Positions 1-12,264 of a DNA stretch of 64,000 nucleotides are shown in pieces. Each line of letters starts with the position of its first letter. The stretch's first letter is position 1. Below the pieces are notes generated by a model. It saw only the letters and a list, made by a program, of their open reading frames with translations. It searched no databases and had not been told where the DNA came from. This DNA comes from Pyricularia pennisetigena (taxonomy: Eukaryota > Ascomycota > Sordariomycetes > Magnaporthales > Pyriculariaceae), in assembly GCF_004337985.1 (NCBI RefSeq), contig NW_021940921.1:1257758-1321757 (forward strand). The letters are read 5' to 3'. A program made the translations under genes and the position numbers.

Positions 1-3000
1 GTTCTTTCGAGCGCCTTTCGGAAGTGTTCCAACGTGATAACCCTCTTTTCGGACCCTGTGGCGACATCTCCGTCGGCATCGCCATCCTTCTTCCTCCTCT
101 CTGCCACCAGCTCCTTGTGTGCCACCATCGCGGCCTGCACGCAGAGGGTCCGGATGTCAGACCCGGAGAAGCCCTTGGTCATCCTGTCGCTCGCTACTTC
201 CTCCAAGTCCAGCGCAGGGTCCAGCTTCTCATCCTTCAGGTAGATGTCCAAGATGGCCCGGCGGCCCGCAGCCGTGGGCATGCCAATGTGCAGCGAGTGC
301 GGCAGCCGGCGGCACACGGCGTCGTCGATGTCTCCGGGTCGGTTGGTGGCCACCATGAGGAACGGCGCCTTCTTGCGGCTGACCAGTCCATCCATCTCCA
401 TCAGAAACTGGCTCATGGCCTTGCGCTGCCAGTCGTGGTCCAAGCCGCTACGCTTGCCAAAGACCGAGTCGCCCTCGTCCAAGAAGATGACGCACGGCGC
501 GAGTTTGACGCCGAGAGAGAAAAGAGCCTTGATTCGCTTCTCCGTCTCACCAACCCACATGTTCTGGATATCTGCCGGCGTTGCCACGATCAGATTTGTG
601 CCGGCAGACGCGGCCACGACACGTGCCAAATGGGTCTTGCCGGTGCCTGGAGGGCCGTATAGGATTGCGCCATTAACTGCTTCCTTGGCGAGGATTCCAT
701 ACGGCTTGGTTTGACGAAGGTCAAGCAGTTGTTTTAGACTGTCGATAAGGTTCTGATCCATGTGGATGCCTTGGGCATCGGAAGAGACAGCGTCTGTATC
801 GGAAGCACAGTTTCATTAGCAAGATGGATCGCGATGCACTTTATCTCCTCAACCGCGCTCGGCGACAAGGCCCCATTCAAGCGCCATAGACTGCGTCGAC
901 GAACTTACCTGTGTCTATCACACAGTCAAAGTACTCCTTCTCGGCGTCGGAGCAGCCCGCAGCAATACTATCCAGCAATGGCTTGACCTTGGACTTTTTG
1001 GTAGGTCCACCAACTTGAACTGCACCCTCCTCGCTATCGCCCTCTTCGCCCACATATTCGTCATCGTCGGCATTGTTCATCTTGTCAAAGATTGCCTTGT
1101 TCCTCATCACCCGCCGCATCACATCAAAAATGTCGCCGGGATTCACAGTACCAGTCTTGACAGCCCGTGCCGAAACCTGTCTGACAACGCGCTCAGACAA
1201 TTTATCATCCCAATTCGCGAGCATCTGCCTCCGTTCCTCGTCCTCGACTTCGTTGACAACCTGTTCGCCCGACGGCGGACCAGAAGGGTATAGAGCAGCA
1301 GTGCTCACCGATGGGTGGTGATCCAACGTGACACGCACCGAACGACGCAACACTCGCCACTTGTTTCTGGGCTTTGCCCGCGCGCTGTTTTGCTTCAGAG
1401 CCTCAGCTGCACGCCGTGTGTTACGTGGGGCGAGATTGACGATGCAGCTTTCATAAATCTCTAGCCCCTCCCAAACTTTGCTGATGCCGTCGGTAGGCTT
1501 GTTGTCTGCAGAGCTGTTGGAAACCGCTGTCCCAATGAGAATGACGGGGCGCCCTTCGTCTCGTCTGGCATCGTTAATGCCGTTTGCCAGGCGCTGAAGC
1601 GGCGTCATTTTACCCAGGGAATCAACGCCACGGAAGACAATGATGAGGGGCCTGTGTTTGGCTGGAGATTTTGCGTCCTTTACGGGCTCTGATGCCTTCG
1701 CCAAATTTCCTGTCTGGCCCCGGCCGTTTGGCGATTGTGTTCCCGAGCTTTGTGTTTGGGCATTCTTATTATTGGTGGACGTCGCATCTGATGTCGATGT
1801 GCGTGCGAATGCTTCCGCAATGGCCGCTTGCAGGATCAAGGACGCCGAGTCAAATGCCTTCTTGACTCCGTTCTGCAATATCTCTACCATGAGTGCGTCT
1901 GCTTCCAGAGGCTGCTTAACTCCACTGGCCACTAAATTCACTTCAGGCATTTTGGCAGGGCCGCTGTTGCTGTTCGCTGAGGATGCACTCTCCTTTGATC
2001 CCCCAGATTTGGACATGGACTCTCTCTTGGCCTCTGCCGCGTTCAAAATGCATGTAACTGCCTTTTTGGAATTCTCCTCGGGAGTACTGTAGCCAAAAAA
2101 CGTGCCTACCAGACGGGTGGTGCTTGTGAGCTCCATGGGAGACACGTTTCGAACCTCATCCGAGTCCTTCCAAAAATCGTGGCAGAGGTCCTCGAGATCC
2201 TCAAGATCAATTGTAATCATGTCTGCCTCGGCATCTCGGCCCAGCTGGCGCATGACCTCGTCCAAAAACGAGAGCGAGCCGTCTTTTGGGGATTGGAAAA
2301 GAAAAGTCGACGTTGTCACCCAATCCCTTGGAGGGGCCACCCTCGTGCCATCGGCCCTTTCCTTGATTGTGAGCGGTTGCAGTGGTGTGGTTATCAGATC
2401 CAGTGCCTCTTCATACAGCTCTCGATGCAGCTGGAAGGTCGGCTTGGCAAGCTGAGATTGGCTTGGGTTCGGTTTTGCCTCCGATGTAGGGGCCTGGCTG
2501 GCTTCGGACTCTCCTCCGGCCTTGTACGCGCACGTGCAAGTTTTCTCCTGCGGTTGGGAGTTTTTGGAGTTTTCGGAGGGCCCAGTAGCCGTGGTGTGGT
2601 CAGATGCAGAGCCATCGGATGTGCTGGTGGTTTCCTTGTCACTATCACTGCTCGCATTGTTTGCGATGGGTTGTTTGACCTGGTCGTCTTTTGCACCAGT
2701 CTTGATTTCTACCAGTTCGAGAGATGATGGCTGCTTGACCAAATCTTCATAAAACACAACGTTGTTACCTAAGAACCACTCCGGCAGCTTCAAATCGGCT
2801 ACTGGCTCGGTTGCTTTTGCTTCCTCAGTAGTCGCAGGCTCCGCTTTTTTGGCCTCTTGTGCCTTTGCTGTTTCTGGAATTGTTGCCTCAGGAGTCGTTT
2901 GCGTTGCATTCTCGGAGGTTTCCGTGGACTTTTGCACGTTCGCTGGCTGCTCAGCAGGTTCAACAGCAGCTGACTTGTCGGAACTCTGGTCCTGCTCCGG

Positions 3001-3864
3001 ACTTTTGGGTGTGCCATCCGAAGCGATCTCGCCCGTCCTGGATGGGTCCTCCTTTGGTAACTCGTTTAGAGTGACGGTTTGCTCTGTTGGGATTTGGGCA
3101 GCGGGCTCGGATTGATCAGCCGGTTCGGTCTTGCCCGTATCCAATGAAGTGCCGTCTCCCTCGGATCCCTGTTGGATGCCCTTGGCTACTTCATCAATGA
3201 CTGCCACCGCCGTCTCTTTGGCGGAGGCTTCTTGGGGGGCTGCCGTTTGACTTCCTGGGGTCTGATCTGCAGCAGCGGCTATCGGCATTGCAGTGGCTGA
3301 AGACTTGACAGATGCCGCCTGTTCATCGACCCTTTGCTTCTTGGCACAGCAATCACACTGTGTTTGGGAAGAAGAGCCTTCTTTGGTGACCTCTGCATTT
3401 TTTTGTACAGGCTTGGCAACAGCTTCCTCCTGGCTAACTTTTGAGCCGCTAGTTATCAGCACCGGGGAGACTTCACTGGAGTGAACATCATCCTCGGGCA
3501 GCAGCACCGGAGGGTCAGGCACTGCAGAGCTTTTCGGCGTTAGTTCCAGCTGCAGCGGCCGGTCATTTGTCGTAGCATCTTGGTTTGTTGATGAAGCCAG
3601 CACGGAGCCGGCGATGAGGCATAACAGAGAAAGAAGGTTGGCTTGATTCTGTGCAAGCGCTGTCGCTTGTTCCTGAGCCGTTGCCTGATCGCGGGGCTTA
3701 GCCGCGAGCGACCCCTCCATGACTGCGGGATCAAACCAGAGCTTCTTGATCGTCGTTGGAGACGTAGCGACGCAAGAATTGATAGGTCGCGGGCTCTCGG
3801 GGGAACTCGGCTCGGGCATTGAATCGCCGTTGGTTAATGTGCAACTGCTAATCTCGGACGCCAT
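1..3864 (-). CDS. AAA ATPase of the Msp1/spastin/katanin type, C-terminal end cut by the window
   Basis: Two exons read on the minus strand: 3864-909 and 793 to beyond position 1, joined by a 115-bp GTAAGT...CAG intron that keeps frame. The first ATG (3864) is chosen; the frame stays open upstream but only from a TTG. About 985 residues precede the intron. They are a long acidic, Glu/Ala/Thr-rich, probably disordered region, then a weakly conserved block near 1540-1660 resembling the degenerate AAA-like region of large fungal AAA proteins. The second exon carries a full AAA module: Walker A GPPGTGKT (about 631-655), Walker B VIFLDEGDS (about 470-500), sensor-1 ATNRPGD and an RR-containing arginine-finger stretch. 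Walker B has Gly where Ala is usual after DE. Members of this clade are hexameric unfoldases or severing enzymes. The exact role is not assignable. The gene runs off the window start. Confidence 0.85.
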
Positions 3865-5152
3865 TAATTCACCGAGATCGTGGGGGCCAGAGTAGAGCAC
3901 ACACAAGGACCAATGACTGTGCAACTCAGAGAAAGATCACAAAATCAGAGGGAGATTACAGGGCATGGAACAAATGGCAAGCTGGGGAAGAAATTGACAA
4001 AAAGTAAAGATAAAATAAAAGGATAAATAAAAAAAAACCACCCAAATACGCTATACACGAGCTTGCGACTGGGCGTTGTGCGAAGGACGTCAATTTATAA
4101 AAAACAACAAGCCAATTCAAGCTTCCTGTCCAATTCGCCTAGTCATCTCCAAAGTTGGCCGACGGCTTCGTTATCTGTTCGAAATGTACGGCAAGGCGCT
4201 TGCTGTCATGCGACACAGCGACTTTCCCCAGGCGGAGCCCCCTTTGCTGCCTAGGCCAGGGACCAGGTAAGGCTGTGGCTGAGAGCCTGCAGATCTGGAG
4301 GATGAGGGAATGAGTCAAAATGCGAGCAGAGGAGCCGGTCTCAGCTCCATTGGTTGTGGTTGCAGTTGCTGCGGTCAAAGCTAACGAACGGATAAATGTT
4401 GTTTTTGCTTTTCTGCCTCTTTTTTTTTCCTTGGTTGCAGGGCGAAGGAATAAAAAAAATATAAAAAAAAAAATAAAAACAGGAACAAAGATGCACTGCC
4501 GCAACGCAAATCTGTTGGTTGTCGCAGTGCGGCCTCACTCCGCGGTCATGCAATAAATCAATCGAAAAAAAAAAAACCCCCCCGTCATTGATCAGAAACG
4601 CATGTTGTACCACAGATGTGAGGCGGTCTTATCTCGCTGGTAACAGTGAACTCTGTGCCCGTGAAGCTATCATATTTGTCGCTTTTTCCGAGTGTAGCGT
4701 TCTTCCAATCTCTTCTTCTTATTTCTCTCGTTTGGATTTATTTCTTTTTCCTTGTCAACACGAAGATGGGTTTGGACGGATTTCGTTTTCGGTCTCAAAC
4801 AGAATGAACGATTGGGAAGCCACGGCCCAACCAGCCAGCCAGCCCTCCCAGCCAGCCGAACCCCGCAGATTCCAAGCCTGAGGCAACCAAAGCAGACTTG
4901 TGGTACGAAATAGCTGACGCTAACCTTGCTAACCTAAACTTGCGCAGCATTTGCTCAGTTTAGTTCATGTGGGGTTCTGACAAGGGCCCTGGGTTCTGCA
5001 AGCAACCAACGAAGCCACATGCTAATTATGGCAGGCTAAGCGCGATCAAAAATTAATTGCAGTACATGTTGGAATAGTAAGCAGCCAAGGTAGCTTGCCT
5101 CCACTGCGAGTCCACGAGATTCTTTTGTCATTGATACCATGAAAAGTTCACC
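3865..5152. other. Intergenic: AAA ATPase promoter side and flavin oxidase 3' side
   Basis: No supported gene. A/T homopolymers are scattered near 4010-4035, 4420-4480 and 4565-4580. The small open frames here lack domain content and splice support. The stretch should hold the promoter of the AAA gene on the minus strand and the 3' end of the flavin oxidase gene. Confidence 0.6.
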
Positions 5153-6756
5153 TCAGATTGCCTCTTGCAAATTCTTATCGAGCCTCCACAGCTTCCGAAA
5201 CCTATTGTCCGGATCATATCTCGTTTTCAATTCCCTCAGGCGCTTGGCGTTCCCCCCAAACCCGGCCTCGGCGCTGAGCTGCTCCTCGGCGTAGTTCACG
5301 TAGTGGCCCACCCCGCCGTGTCCCACCATGTCAGCCTTGAACCCCGCCGTGGCGATGCTGGCCGACAGCTCTCGCTTGAGCGCCAGCATCTCTTCGTCCT
5401 GCCACGCATCGCCGTCGCTCCCGCCGCTGCTGGTGCTGGTGCTGGTGCTATTGCTGCACACCACCATCCCAACGTTGTAGTACCGGCCCCGGTTCCCCGT
5501 CGCCGTCGCGCTGCCCAGCAGAGACGCCGTCTTGTCGAAGGGGATCAGCTCCCACGCGATGATGCTATCACGTGCATCGAACCCACCCTCTGACTTTCTC
5601 AGCATCTCGTCAACCCAATCAAAGAGCTTGTCGGCGGCGCCGGCCAGCACCTCTGACTGAAGAGGTGGGAGGACGTTGGTCCCGCCCTGTCGCATCATGG
5701 ACCCGTAGCTCAGAAAGTCATCCAGCACCCGGTTCATCTCTGCGTACGGCAGCTGTTTTGCAGTGTTGGTGTGCGGGCGCAGGCTCAGCAGCGGCTTGAA
5801 GACTTCACCTTCTGCCTTTTCCGCCGTGCCGTTGTAAAAGCAGCAGACCGTCGTGACCTTGGCCCGCTCTGTCCCCTCCGAGTCTTTAGAGGTCGCGTAC
5901 GTAGACGTGACCATGAGGCATTGGTCCTCATCGCCCTTGTCGATCATCTCGTTGGCGGCCACAACGATCTCCGACAGCCGCTCGTGCGGGAACTCGAGCA
6001 GCCCGCCCCATACCTCTCCTTGAGCGTACAGTCGGGAGGTGAACCTGGTCGCGACGCCGAAACTCTGTCCCGCCCCACGCATGGCCCAGAATAGGTCCGG
6101 CTCGGACGCCGCGTTGGCCGTCACGATCCTCCCGTCGCCCAGGACGACCTCCACCTCGAGCAGGTTGTCAATGCAGAGGCCGTACCGCCCGCTCAGCCAC
6201 CCGAACCCGCCGCCCAGGATCAGACCCCCGACCCCGGTGTGAGATACGGTGCCGCCCGGCGTGGCCAGCCCGTGCTCTGCGGTCGCAGCGTCGACCTGCC
6301 GCCACAGGCAGCCGCCCCCGAAAGTGACGGTCTTCGCGTCCGCGTCGACCGAGATGGCTTGCATTAGGCACAGGTGGATGAGCATACCGTCCAGGCCGAT
6401 GGACGACGAGCCGCTCGTGGCGTGTCCGCCGCAGCACACCGTGAACGGGATCGAGTGCTCGTTGGCGTAGATGATGACCTCGCTGACCTCCCCTGCTGTC
6501 GTCGGGAACACCACTATACCCTGTAATGCTGCGCTTTAGCAGTTGGAAAGTACAAGTCCTTTTGTGGCAGGTGACAGAATGTATGATCATGATGTTAACT
6601 CACAGCCCGCCTAACAGCGAGTCTACTCCACCGCCGTATGGCATCCTCGTAACCCGGATCGCCTGGAACTGCAGCGCCGCCCGTCACGATGCCCTTTAGT
6701 GCACCGAGGTGCAAGGACGCAAAGTCCACAGCTTCTACTTGTCCTCGATGTTTCAT
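5153..6756 (-). CDS. FAD-linked oxidoreductase, berberine-bridge-enzyme-like (PCMH fold)
   Basis: Two exons, 6756-6604 and 6520-5153, separated by an 83-bp GTGAGT...CAG intron, give 506 residues. The first exon supplies the N-terminal lead-in that the long downstream frame lacks. The PCMH FAD-binding domain begins at GIVVFPTTAGEV. His84 in CCGGHATSG is at the position where this family binds FAD covalently. A Gly-rich GGGFGWLSGRYGL stretch and a C-terminal BBE motif (YVNYAEEQ, then a YDPDNRF-type end) complete the family pattern. No signal peptide is seen, so it is probably intracellular. Family members oxidise alcohols, sugars or alkaloid-like intermediates and pass electrons to O2, giving H2O2. 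The substrate cannot be told from sequence. No biosynthetic core gene lies beside it. Confidence 0.88.
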
Positions 6757-7745
6757 GGCAGAGGGGTTTTCTTAGACGAGTATTTATCATGGTTAGACCG
6801 CACCCAAATACTTTCCATTTCGTGTCAACGGACACACACATGGTGAACGATTGTTTGAGTTATACTTTCCGCAAGGGCAATGTCTGTCGCATCGCTGGTG
6901 AATATTTTGTTGTTCTATGAAGTGTCCGTATCTGACCAAGAACTATCAAATGGGGTGATTCAGAATATATCGCGCGAAATTTGTCAGACTTTGCTACCGA
7001 GGTCACTATCAAGACCGCTACTTTGACAAATTAATTCCATCCCACACTCCTGCGCGAAGTGCAGCATATCTATACGAATCCTCAAGACACAACTATAGCC
7101 ACTTTCGTCACTGTCCCTATGACACAATCTCTTTTCGAGTCGATCAGCCAATAGGAACATGTTTCTGCAGATGGAGCCCTAGCCCTTCGGGTCTGATACA
7201 TCACATTTCGGATTACGGGCGGGAATAACGATTAGACTAGTTACGAAAAAGATAATGGTTCCCAATCACCCGGTTCTTTTTTTTTCCACATAGATTGGTT
7301 AAAGATGATCGTCGCGTCAGCCCTGCAGCGGCCAGCGCAATGCACGTACCTTGGATAGGTATGAGAACCAGGTTTCCGAACCCTGTATAATGCCCGAGTT
7401 GCTCGTACGATGCCGGAAAAAAGAAAGACTGCATGCCCAACGTGTGCCAAGACAACCATGGCCCCATCTGTCCACCTCTTTTAGGTATGCAGTAAGTAAA
7501 ATGGCGCATCGTTACGTACCTGCCAATACTCAGTTAGGGGAGAAAGTTGTGCAAAAAGCCGCGGAAATATTCATGAGTCCCTGGTATTTCTTTTTCGCAT
7601 ACTCGGCCAATGATAAAGAATCAACATAGTCGAATTGCTCTCAGAACTACGGCATTGACAAGGTATACGTCTTGAGGAATCCCGTAAGCGGATGCCAAGA
7701 CGCGCGAGTAGATTAGGCGTCTTACTATCCTCCTCCCTCCTTGCT
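6757..7745. other. Intergenic between two minus-strand genes
   Basis: About 1 kb between the ALG9 stop and the flavin oxidase start, so it contains the oxidase promoter. I see no gene, RNA or repeat that I can support. Confidence 0.5.
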
Positions 7746-9857
7746 TCATGCCGATGAACCCTTCCGTCTTTGCAAAAGACAATGACGACCCCACTTTCTC
7801 TGCAAGTGATCTGGTATAAAAGACAGCTGAGGGACCCAGAGCGCCCGGGCGAGGAAGCTGGTATTTCCCGCATCCAAGAACGGGATACATTGTATCACCT
7901 CCCAATTTTCTTTGTCCGCTACGTATTCGGGCTCGTTGGGTGGTAGGGGTTCGCTGTGATGCGGGTATTGCGTATCCACAAGAAAGGCGCACGTGTTGAT
8001 GTCCACATACTTGCCCATGTCTTCTTCGTTGCGGTCATTCATCCCGCTGGGCGTAAGCCAGGTACCTCCGAAAATGCCAAAGCCTGTCCTCGCTTCTGAG
8101 AACTCTCCGGGTAGAAGGCCGCGGAACTCAGAGCGAATGAACTTAGCACGCATGTCGCGAGGAAGGAAGAAAGACGATGGAAATCGGTACCATTCCTTGC
8201 CGAAACAGACAGAGTCGCCAGAACCACCAAGGCCCTGTTCTCCCAAAACGCCGGTCCCTAGTGGCTTGTATAGGGAAAGAGGTGCCGAATATGCCGTGTA
8301 AACCCCATAGATCCGAGCCAGGGACACGTCAAACGCAAGCAGTACAGCAATAGACAGTACAGTCAACTTGAGCTTTCCCGGGATCATGCCAATCAGAGTC
8401 TTGGGATTGGCGTTGCCTAGGGCGGTGACGATGATGTGGAATGCAACGGCTGCGTTGAGTGCCAAGAAAGGATAAGCCGGGTACATGAAGCGCTCCTCTT
8501 TGTGTGGCTGCGCCGTAAAGATGCCGAGCCACATGTAGAAAGGCGTCAAGAACACGATGGTACGCCAGCCTGACCTGAGTTCATGACCGGATGGTACCAT
8601 AAGGTTCCTCATAAGGAACAAAGGCATTGACAGCATAGCCAGCACAAACCAGATGTTGAAGTTGAGCGCGAGATTCTTGAAGTAGAACGTCCACGGCTCA
8701 GTCCCGTACAGGTTTGGTCCCCCACTCGATGAAAATATGTTGTACTTGACGATATTCCAGGAAATGACCTCCATCTTGCGGTAGAAAAATGTGTTGATGC
8801 ATGTGTCAAAAACCTTGACGGGCAATCAGTATCTGTTAGCAGTCATCGAAACACGACAAGAGAAAGTCTCAAATAATGACAAATGTGCAACTTACCACGA
8901 GGAGAAAAGCAGCCACGACACCCCTGCCAACGCGGACAAAGCAATCAAACCTGCGCTCGCCATCGCCAAACAATGCGAAGAGACCCTCCTCGGCAAGGAA
9001 TGGCACGCACAACGCAGCGGCAAAAGGCCAGCCAATGACTCCAGCCACTGCAAACCAGAAGATTCCATGCGACGTCTTGAGACCACCTCTCCAATGTATG
9101 AAAGACGCTGCACCGAGCATGCATGCGTACATGGCAAAGGACGACGGCAAATATGCGGCGCTAGCATGGAAGTTCCCAGGGCTTGCAATCAGCGCCATTA
9201 TGAACCACGTCCCGGTGCGCGGGGAGATTGTTAGGCTGATTGATCGATATAGGAGCGTCTGTGCAAGGGCGCAGATGACGGCCAACACGTATCGAACAAA
9301 GTAAAATTCCGAGACCTGTGTTAAGATTGGCGGGCATTTAGCACTAGAGCAAGGGTCAAGTCTATCAAGCCGCGCGATACGGAAAATGAAGCCTCAGCGA
9401 TACGAAAGTCTGAGCGAGCGGACCTTTGTTGACTGAGGTAGTATGCGACGGATGTTGGCTACGATGGCATGCAACGAGATGTAAAGCCAACTGCGGATGG
9501 AGTACTCGGGTGAGTACTCCCAAGTTTGTAACCCATAGCCATGGGTGAGATAATGCGTCGGCTCCCAGTAGTTGAAGGTTTCATCGCAGTCCTGTATCGG
9601 AGCAAAGACGGCGGCTATGAGGTTGGCTGCAAGGAAAAAGTAGAAGGCCGTGATGGGTTGGAGAACGAAGGGGCTTGGTGGGGTCCTGAAGATGAAGATG
9701 ATATCAGTGCTGGTCAAGCTAGTGGAATGACGGACCAACTCGACTCGACAACCAAATATCGTCTAGGGCATTCAAAGGCAACCACTGACTTTTTCCTGGC
9801 ATGAGCAGCATCGGGATGAATGAATTCCCGCTGCCTTGGGGCGTCCGTGGGAGGCAT
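7746..9857 (-). CDS. ALG9: Alg9-type alpha-1,2-mannosyltransferase (GT22)
   Basis: Four exons on the minus strand, 9857-9790, 9685-9424, 9315-8896 and 8813-7746, encode 605 residues. All junctions preserve frame; the second donor is a weak GTCCGC. The enzyme adds two alpha-1,2-linked mannoses to the dolichol-linked oligosaccharide on the lumenal side of the ER during N-glycan assembly. The family signature QDCDETFNYWEPTHYL with its acidic loop lies just after the first membrane segment, and HKEERFMYPAYPFLALNAA follows in the central part. Multiple hydrophobic segments match the polytopic GT22 topology. The short first exon starting MPPTDAPRQ is inferred from its ATG and the donor at 9789. The gene is divergent from NAF1 across about 410 bp. 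Confidence 0.93.
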
Positions 9858-10266
9858 CGTGGTGACTGCAGCAGTTCGGTGCCTTTCTGTCAAGGTGGGA
9901 AGCTCGATTTTGTTGAGCGCGCAGAACACAAAGCCAACTGTCAACTGGAGCTTTCAATTCAACTTCATAATTCGGCGTCTCGCCCTGCAGATGCGCTAAC
10001 CACTTTGGCATTAGTGCTCAAAAAATCCGGGGTATCGTTATCTTATCGTGGCGATAACGAGAAAAAAAAAAGTTCTATCAAAAGTTTGGACTGCCGGGAG
10101 ACCCCACCAATTAATTGCCTGCAACTGCAAGCCGAATTCGTCGAGTTTCTGGCCTAACTACCTACCTTTTCCGCGCCAGCTCAGGAATCCTGGCGCTTCT
10201 GTCACTACATTTTTAGTACTATTATATCATATCCTACCACCCCTTCAAAGACGGGTGCCGGTCATT
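9858..10266. promoter_or_regulatory. Divergent ALG9/NAF1 promoter region
   Basis: A 409-bp spacer between the two divergent start codons. It carries a perfect inverted repeat of GATA cores: TCGTTATC at 10035-10042 and GATAACGA at 10053-10060, with another TTATC between them. This could bind a GATA-type regulator; that is inference only. Confidence 0.45.
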
Positions 10267-12184
10267 ATGTCGGGTGGCTTCGTAATACCGGGGCTTGGCC
10301 AAGCAAAACCCAATGAAACGCTTCCAGTCGCCAGCTTCGCCTCCGAGGCGCCCTCCAAGACGGGCTCCGAAGCAGAACAGCCTTTCACCAAAAATCAAGT
10401 GGGGAGTTATAAGCGATCCAGCGAAGATGCCATGCACGTGGACTCATCTGAGCCTTCCGAGTCCAAGCACGCCGCCGACGCAAGCACCTCTGCGGCCCTG
10501 CCGGTCAACGAGGATTCGATGGACGTCGACGACAGTACACAGGGCACAGCTCCTATTCAGGCCTCCGCGGTAGCAAACGACGGGCAAAGCCATCAGTCTC
10601 ACCCAGCTACAGGCGCACCGGCTGCCGAGAAAAACACAACCCATACGACCACAAACCCTCACGCAGGTGAGGGCAGCGATGGCATGGAAGACTCAGTACA
10701 CGTGACAGACGCTCTCGACGCAGCGCTGCTCGCAATGTCCCAACCAAAGCTGGAGGACCTGGGACCGACGACGGAAGCAATAGTACAAGCTCAAGCGCCC
10801 ACCACAACCACTGAGCCAGTCGCGCAAGAGGGCACCGCAGCAGAGTGGGAAGCTGATTCATCTCCATATGAGTCTTCCAGCGACTCCAGCAGCTCAGATG
10901 ACTCCTCAGATGATGACTCTGAGGCTGGTGCTATGGGTCTAGAAGAAACAGTGCGTATGCTCATGGCGAATGGTGACGACTCGGACGCCGACAGTGATGC
11001 TGGCGGTGATGGCAAGAACGGCGGTAACGCCCGGCAAGTGCGGTCTAAGAACGAACAGCCTGACTGGGTTCCTCCGAAGCCCGAGGTCACTATAAGCGAA
11101 GACATGGAGATCCTGCCTTTGGGCTCTGTCTTCAGGATTGTGGGCAATACGGTGTTGATTCAATCTGGCGCCGACGGCGAGGAACGAGTCTTGGACATTG
11201 AGACTGCCGTTTGCCGTGCTGATAGGTCCATAATTGCGGCGATTGCCGATGTCATCGGTTCCGTGCTTCGTCCTATATATATCCTTCGATTTGCAACATC
11301 CGAGGATGTCGAAAAAGAGGGTCTTGCCAAGGATATGCCAGTGTTTTACTCGCCCCAGCACGCACAAGTGGTCTTGACACGAGCCCTACGCCAACAAAAG
11401 GGATACGACGCCAGCAACCTACATGACGAGGAGATTCCTATGGAGGAGCAGGAGTTCTCTGATGATGAACAGGAGCAGGCACACAAGCGGCAGCAAAAGA
11501 TGAAGAAGAAGAATAACCGTGGTGGTGGTCGCGGTGGCCGCGGAGGCGCTCAGAACCGAGAAATGAGTTCTGGTCATCATAGTTCATCAAACGGGGCGGT
11601 AGCGAACGCAGACATCGGGCTGAACTATGACGACGATGACGACGGTCCTTACAAGCCCCTCTCCAGGCCAGTAAACTTCGGTATGGGTGCTCCACCGTCG
11701 TTTGAAGGAGCTACCGGTAGCGATCGTGGCGGGGAGCGAGACAACTTCCGTGATCGCGGGCGCGGGCGCGGTCGCGGAAACCGAGGCGGGTTCAGAGGCG
11801 GACGTGGAGGAAGCGGAGGGGGATACGCGAACGGCTACTCAAAACCGCAGCAGGACCGTTATCCAAACTATGACCAACAGCAGCAACAGGGCCCCCAGCC
11901 GCAACCCGCAGCTCCTTACCAGTGGATGCCACCTCCACCACCGATCATGTTCAATTCTGCACCGCAACATGCTCAACAAGGAGGCGGCGCCATGCCGTTC
12001 GCATTTCCCCCTTTCCCTCCGCCGGTACACCAATTTGGCGGGAACCCTCAACCAGCACCACCCTTGGGACAGCATGCTCCTCCGCCTGTTGCGCCTCCTG
12101 CTGGCCAACCTCAGGCAAACTGGCAGGCAATGGCGGCGTTGTATGCCAACCCGGCGTTCCAGCAAGCCCTTAGGGAAGCGCAGC

Positions 12185-12216
<32 letters not shown>

Positions 12217-12264
12217 CCGCCACAAGGCCATCCCGGCCGGGGTCAAAACCCTGGTGCCCCCTAG
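10267..12264 (+). CDS. NAF1: H/ACA snoRNP assembly factor Naf1
   Basis: A single exon of 665 residues. The frame continues open upstream to 10048, but the only credible start is the ATG at 10267 (MSGGFVIPGLG). Naf1 escorts nascent H/ACA box RNPs in the nucleus until Gar1 replaces it. The Gar1/Naf1 core lies at about residues 275-385, starting near ISEDMEILPLGSVF. Before it comes an acidic Ser/Asp-rich region (about 195-245). After it come a Lys-rich patch, RGG-rich segments (near 11519-11550 and 11740-11825), a Pro/Gln-rich tail, and a run of 12 Gln (12181-12216, one CAG then CAA repeats). RGG boxes suit RNA binding. The organisation agrees with fungal Naf1. Confidence 0.92.
12181..12216 (+). 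repeat. CAA trinucleotide run coding poly-Gln in NAF1
   Basis: One CAG followed by eleven CAA codons give a 12-Gln tract near the C-terminus. It is a likely length-polymorphic microsatellite. Confidence 0.9.

Noticed and set aside
3865..3924. 20-residue N-terminal extension of the AAA protein
   Set aside because: It depends on a TTG start; the first ATG is at 3864.
10048..10266. N-terminal extension of NAF1
   Set aside because: It begins with GTG, has no ATG before 10267, lies in the divergent promoter, and the usual fungal start is at MSGGFVIPG.
11839..12246. Antisense Leu-rich frame opposite NAF1
   Set aside because: It is the shadow of the CAA/Gln run and of GC-rich coding sequence.
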